Positions 60,516 through 64,000 of a DNA stretch of 64,000 bases are shown piece after piece. Both the position numbers and the translations under genes were made by a program. Origin of the DNA: Lutjanus erythropterus (taxonomy: Eukaryota; Chordata; Actinopteri; Lutjaniformes; Lutjanidae); contig CM034607.1 of the NCBI GenBank assembly GCA_020091685.1, forward strand, positions 20,265,221 to 20,329,220, read 5' to 3'. Below the pieces are notes generated by a model. That model made no database searches, was not told where the DNA came from, and saw only the letters and a list, made by a program, of their open reading frames with translations. Each line of letters opens with the position of its first letter. Position 1 is the first letter of the stretch.

Positions 60516-61185
60516 CCAAGCCACGTCAGCCGGCAACTTGACCACCAGGCACAAACCACTCTACGCTGAATTAAAGGTCCTATTTTTTTTCCTTGCCCTC
60601 CTCCATCCCCCTACAAGTGGTGGGTCTCTGCGGCGAGGGAGCCGATTCGACTCAGGCTGGTCTGATAGCCATGCAAACCGCATGCACAACATGGAAACAG
60701 CCCTCTTTTTTCCCCCCTCCCTTTCTTTCACTTCCCAAGATTGTTTTCCCACACAATCAATCCCCATGCGTTTCTGCAGAATGATGTGAATCGCAGGAGA
60801 CCTGTGTTTTTTCGCCATAAAAATCGCCAAGTGGGAGACTCAGGAATTTTGACGATTGTCAGGGTTTCCCCCCAGTTTGCAATCATCGTTCATTTATTCG
60901 GGTTCACTTTCCCACTGTAGCTTCAGCGTGTGGGGGAGGGATGGTATCCTGTCAGAGAGATCCAGGAATTCTCTGTGTGAGCACTGAGTACAGTGAGGAC
61001 TCAGTGAGGAGAGAGGCCACCACACTGAAGCCATTGTGAGCCAGCCAGCCACCCACACGTGGTGCTAGGCTAGCAGATACAGATACACTCTCATGACTGG
61101 AGGGACAAGAGCTCTGTCCCTAATCCACATTATACTAATACTACAATCTACACTACGTGAGCATGCTGTTAGTATCCAAAAGACA

Positions 61186-61715
61186 TTAAAGGGATAGTTG
61201 GGATTATGTGAAGTGGGGTTGTCTGAGGTACTTAACCATAGTCAGTGTATCACCTACAGCAGAAGGGAACCCCAGCTCCACGAAAGATCTTGCGAGAGGT
61301 CATTTCACCCAAACTCTGATCTTTCCTTAATCCTAACCAAGTGGTTTTTGTCTGTAAACCTACCCAGATCTTAACCACAGTGTTGTCGCGTAACATAGTT
61401 AGTTTGTACAGAACGCACAATAAAGAAACAACGCATAAAAATCTTGTAAGAGTTTCTCAAATTTTGGTTCCCTTTCAGACAAGCCCATTTGTAGTTATAC
61501 AAAAAAGTGAGTACACTATATTCTGAATATATTCATTGCTTTACCAGCAACTCCTGTGTACTGTTTTTGCCAAAGGAGTCTGGTTGCTTCGGAGCTTATT
61601 ATGGCAGTTTCCCTTTGGAAAAGGCTGTCTGACTGCAAGGTCAAACAGTAAAAATATTCTAAATGTAGCATATATTCAAACTAATATTAATGTTTTCAGG
61701 TGGGTGTTTTTTGAT
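61186..61715. mobile_element. Foldback MITE, same family, rearranged copy
   Basis: The left end TTAAAGGGATAGTTGGGATT and about 90 further bases match the family, but 61275-61500 is unrelated sequence. Family sequence resumes at about 61505 (GTACACTATATTCTGAATAT), jumps straight to the right arm (CAGCAACTCCTGTGTACTG) and fades at about 61715. This looks like a deletion combined with an insertion or filler. Confidence 0.65.
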
Positions 61716-62050
61716 TTCTTTTGTGCGTTGTATTCTGAGACAACAATGTTCACCAACAGCACACTCAAATGACGCATGCGTAGTCTTCATCAACCGAATG
61801 TTGTTGCATTTCTTGTGAATTCAATACTTACTCAACACCTGCTCAGGACTATTGCCTGGGTTACAACTACGGACATGTAACAGAAAACCATTCAATATCC
61901 TTCAGTTGAAGCATCATCAGACTCGTCAAGTAGTCAAACCAAGATGCCCCTCTTAGCTGTAGCTCTTGGGTGGTGTGTTTTGTCTGTGTTTAGCGCCTAC
62001 ACACACTGACAAGCTTCTCTCTGGTGCCACTCTGAGCTTTTCATTATATC

Positions 62051-62157
62051 AGTACAGCTCATCACAATGGAGGAGTATGTGTGAGCAAGTGTGTGGCTTT
62101 GCTGCATCTCAGCTTTGCTCATAACAATGGAGGAGTATGTGTCAGTGCATTTGCGTG
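62051..62157. repeat. Short tandem duplication, about 59-bp period
   Basis: CAGCTCATCACAATGGAGG and TTGCTCATAACAATGGAGG, each followed by AGTATGTGT, recur 59 bases apart. There are two units with modest divergence and no coding meaning. Confidence 0.65.
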
Positions 62158-64000
62158 TGTACCAACTGCACTCCCTCTGGTTCACACACCTCCATTTGCC
62201 TCCTAGGTCACATCCGCTACTTTCCCGGTAAAGTGAATAGCTCCTGTGTCGATGGAAAGCCTGTACAGTAAGAGCAAATATGGCCCGCTGTTTCAAACAA
62301 ACGCTGCTCCCCCTGCTCGCGCACACCTACGCATGCTGTCACTCACTTTGTCTTGCATACACAAACACGAGTTCTCTGAAATTACCATCTACAACTTATA
62401 ATGATGTGGCTTGCCATATAGACACAGCATGGTGCCATTTCTCTTTTGTTATCCATGGATAAGTGGGATCAAAGACAGTAGCACCATACTGGGGCAAATG
62501 TCAGGTTCTGTTACTAACTGTGGCTGTAAAAACAGTGTGACCATGTACAGCGCTGTATGGTTAAAGTCACATTGTGTGAGGCTAATTGACTGGATGAGAA
62601 CTGAGCCAAATCAAAAATGTACGTGGAATCTATCTATTATTTCCTGGAAATCACGTGTAGAACCGCATCAAACTAAGAGGTCATGGATGTGTCTACTTTC
62701 TGGAAAACCAAGTGGTGATGTAACAGAGATTTCCCCTCGCTAAGCTCTCGATGCTTATTGGTGATGGAGGCTTTTCTTGCAAGTTGTGTCATAACGAAAC
62801 TAATCTGAAATCAGGTAGTCTTCCTGTCATTGCAGCAGAGGAGGAGGAGGAGGTGCAGGGGAAAGTGTTAAGATGACTAAGATTAAAAAATTATCTGAAA
62901 ATAATGTTTTGTGCAAGAACATCTGACTGGAGCTAAACATTCGTCAGCTTTTCCGTTTTAGTTTGGAAAACACAGAAGCAAACACACATTTAGAAATCCA
63001 AATTCTTCTCCAAGGACATCAAACAACATGTGCATTAATGTTTAAAGGGACTATTTTTACCACTGTTCCAACACTACCAGTATTTTGAATGGCCAAACCA
63101 CAGGAGGCCGAACAGGAGGCCCCTGCACTATCCCTGGGGAAACCCTGTGCATGTTTGCGTGCCAGGCATCTCTCCCGCTGGTTTGAATAATTAACTTGGG
63201 GCCTGTTTATCCTCTGGGCTTATTCAGAGTTGCTGGACCGTTGACTCAACCCTTTTTAATTCCTTCAGGTTTTTGGCTAAAAACAGGGAGCCGGTGCTGG
63301 CTCTTACGGGACCGCGCTTGAACACACCACACACACACTTTCTCCTCTTCAGGGTGTGAAAGTTTGTGGTTTGTGGCAGCCAAGTAATTTCAGAAAGAAA
63401 ACAAAAAGAGAACAGGCTCCTTTGCAAGACAAGATGATGCACAGCTTCTCTGATCTGTTCCTAGTTACCCAAAACACGGGGATTTCTGCTACTTTTCTGC
63501 ATATGTGCTTTTGAGTGTGAGCGACGGGTGTAGGCACGGAGAATAATACAGATATGATGAGGAGTGACAGTAATGGAAAACCTCATGAGAACAGTCACAA
63601 CGTAAAGGAACACATTGTGTTTTTCATCATTTTCTACATGTTTACCCTTTAGATGTGTTAAAATCTTACTAATGTCAAACAGATTCTTGATAGATGCAAC
63701 CTACGTCAGCGTGAAACTGAAAGACACTGCCTTATACACACACAACTAGTTGTCAACGTAGCTTTAATCCATGCTAGTTAGCAAAGACAAATACAGATAA
63801 CGTATATTCAAAGTTTTCCTGAGCTGAAGTCATTAAAAAGTGGGGGAGTAAAGAGCCTCAACAAAATGCCTGAGTTTCCTAATCAATGTTTTATTGACGT
63901 GACTGGTAGCGAGCAGCAGTTTTTATTGTATTTGGCAGGCAATTGATCGGAACACGTGCTGATCTCTCGGCTCATCTATATTCATTTGGATGCTTAAGGC

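Larger units (their letters stand above)
21074..64000 (-). other. jarid2: jarid2 upstream intron, at least 42.9 kb, open at window edge
   Basis: Everything from the acceptor at 21074 to the window end lacks a recognisable exon. The short first coding exon expected in vertebrate jarid2 (start peptide MSKERPKRN-like) was looked for on the minus strand by its reverse-complement pattern and not seen. The intron carries eight foldback elements, Tc1-like and hAT-like MITEs, many (CA)n tracts and several candidate regulatory blocks, listed separately. Stretches where I see nothing distinctive include 22800-23680, 24300-24850, 26480-27000, 27400-29650, 34010-34780, 36900-37140, 46010-46850, 48090-49900 and 63000-63850. 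A very long first intron is typical of this gene in other vertebrates. Confidence 0.75.

Noticed and set aside
21074..64000. A jarid2 start exon hidden in the long intron
   Set aside because: No minus-strand match to the expected start peptide with a phase-0 donor was found by reading. A computed translated search could overturn this.

Overview
This window looks like a piece of a teleost fish nuclear genome. It holds dense CA/GA microsatellites, many short terminal-inverted-repeat elements of fish type, one tRNA-derived SINE and no compact genes or operons. Only two coding segments can be supported, and both are short exons of one gene on the minus strand.

The gene is jarid2, the Jumonji/ARID accessory subunit of PRC2. 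One exon (20950-21073) encodes the conserved N-terminal block [12 protein letters not shown]...LYLSLKEF...QKRQ. The next exon downstream (9342-9465) encodes a divergent, low-complexity segment ending in EDGPAKK plus a split Arg codon. Both exons are 124 nt, have good acceptors, donors and branch-point-like sites, and join in frame. Read along the gene, the window runs from a very large first intron (64000 down to 21074, open at the window edge), through the exon carrying the ubiquitin-interacting motif, an 11.5-kb intron and the short next exon, into a following intron (9341 to 1, also open). The first coding exon, expected to encode the MSKERPKRN-type start, was not found and presumably lies beyond position 64000. 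The paralogue (jarid2a or jarid2b) and the species cannot be settled from the sequence.

Layout in window coordinates: 1-9341 is intron, with two copies of a TTGCACC-ended element in opposite orientation, GA tracts, and a 60-base run of N. 9342-9465 is an exon. 9466-20949 is intron, with the SINE, a 1.1-kb purine-rich tract, a GGTGGGAAG-type element, one foldback element and a diverged tandem duplication. 20950-21073 is an exon. 21074-64000 is intron, with a cluster of eight more foldback elements of the TTAAAGGGATAGTTC family, a Tc1-like MITE, a hAT-like MITE and several unique, CpG- or homeobox-site-rich blocks that could be enhancers.

I see no bacterial, viral or otherwise new biochemical system. 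The most unusual structure is the local build-up of long palindromic foldback elements inside one regulatory-gene intron. Regulatory calls rest on composition and motifs only, because conservation could not be computed.
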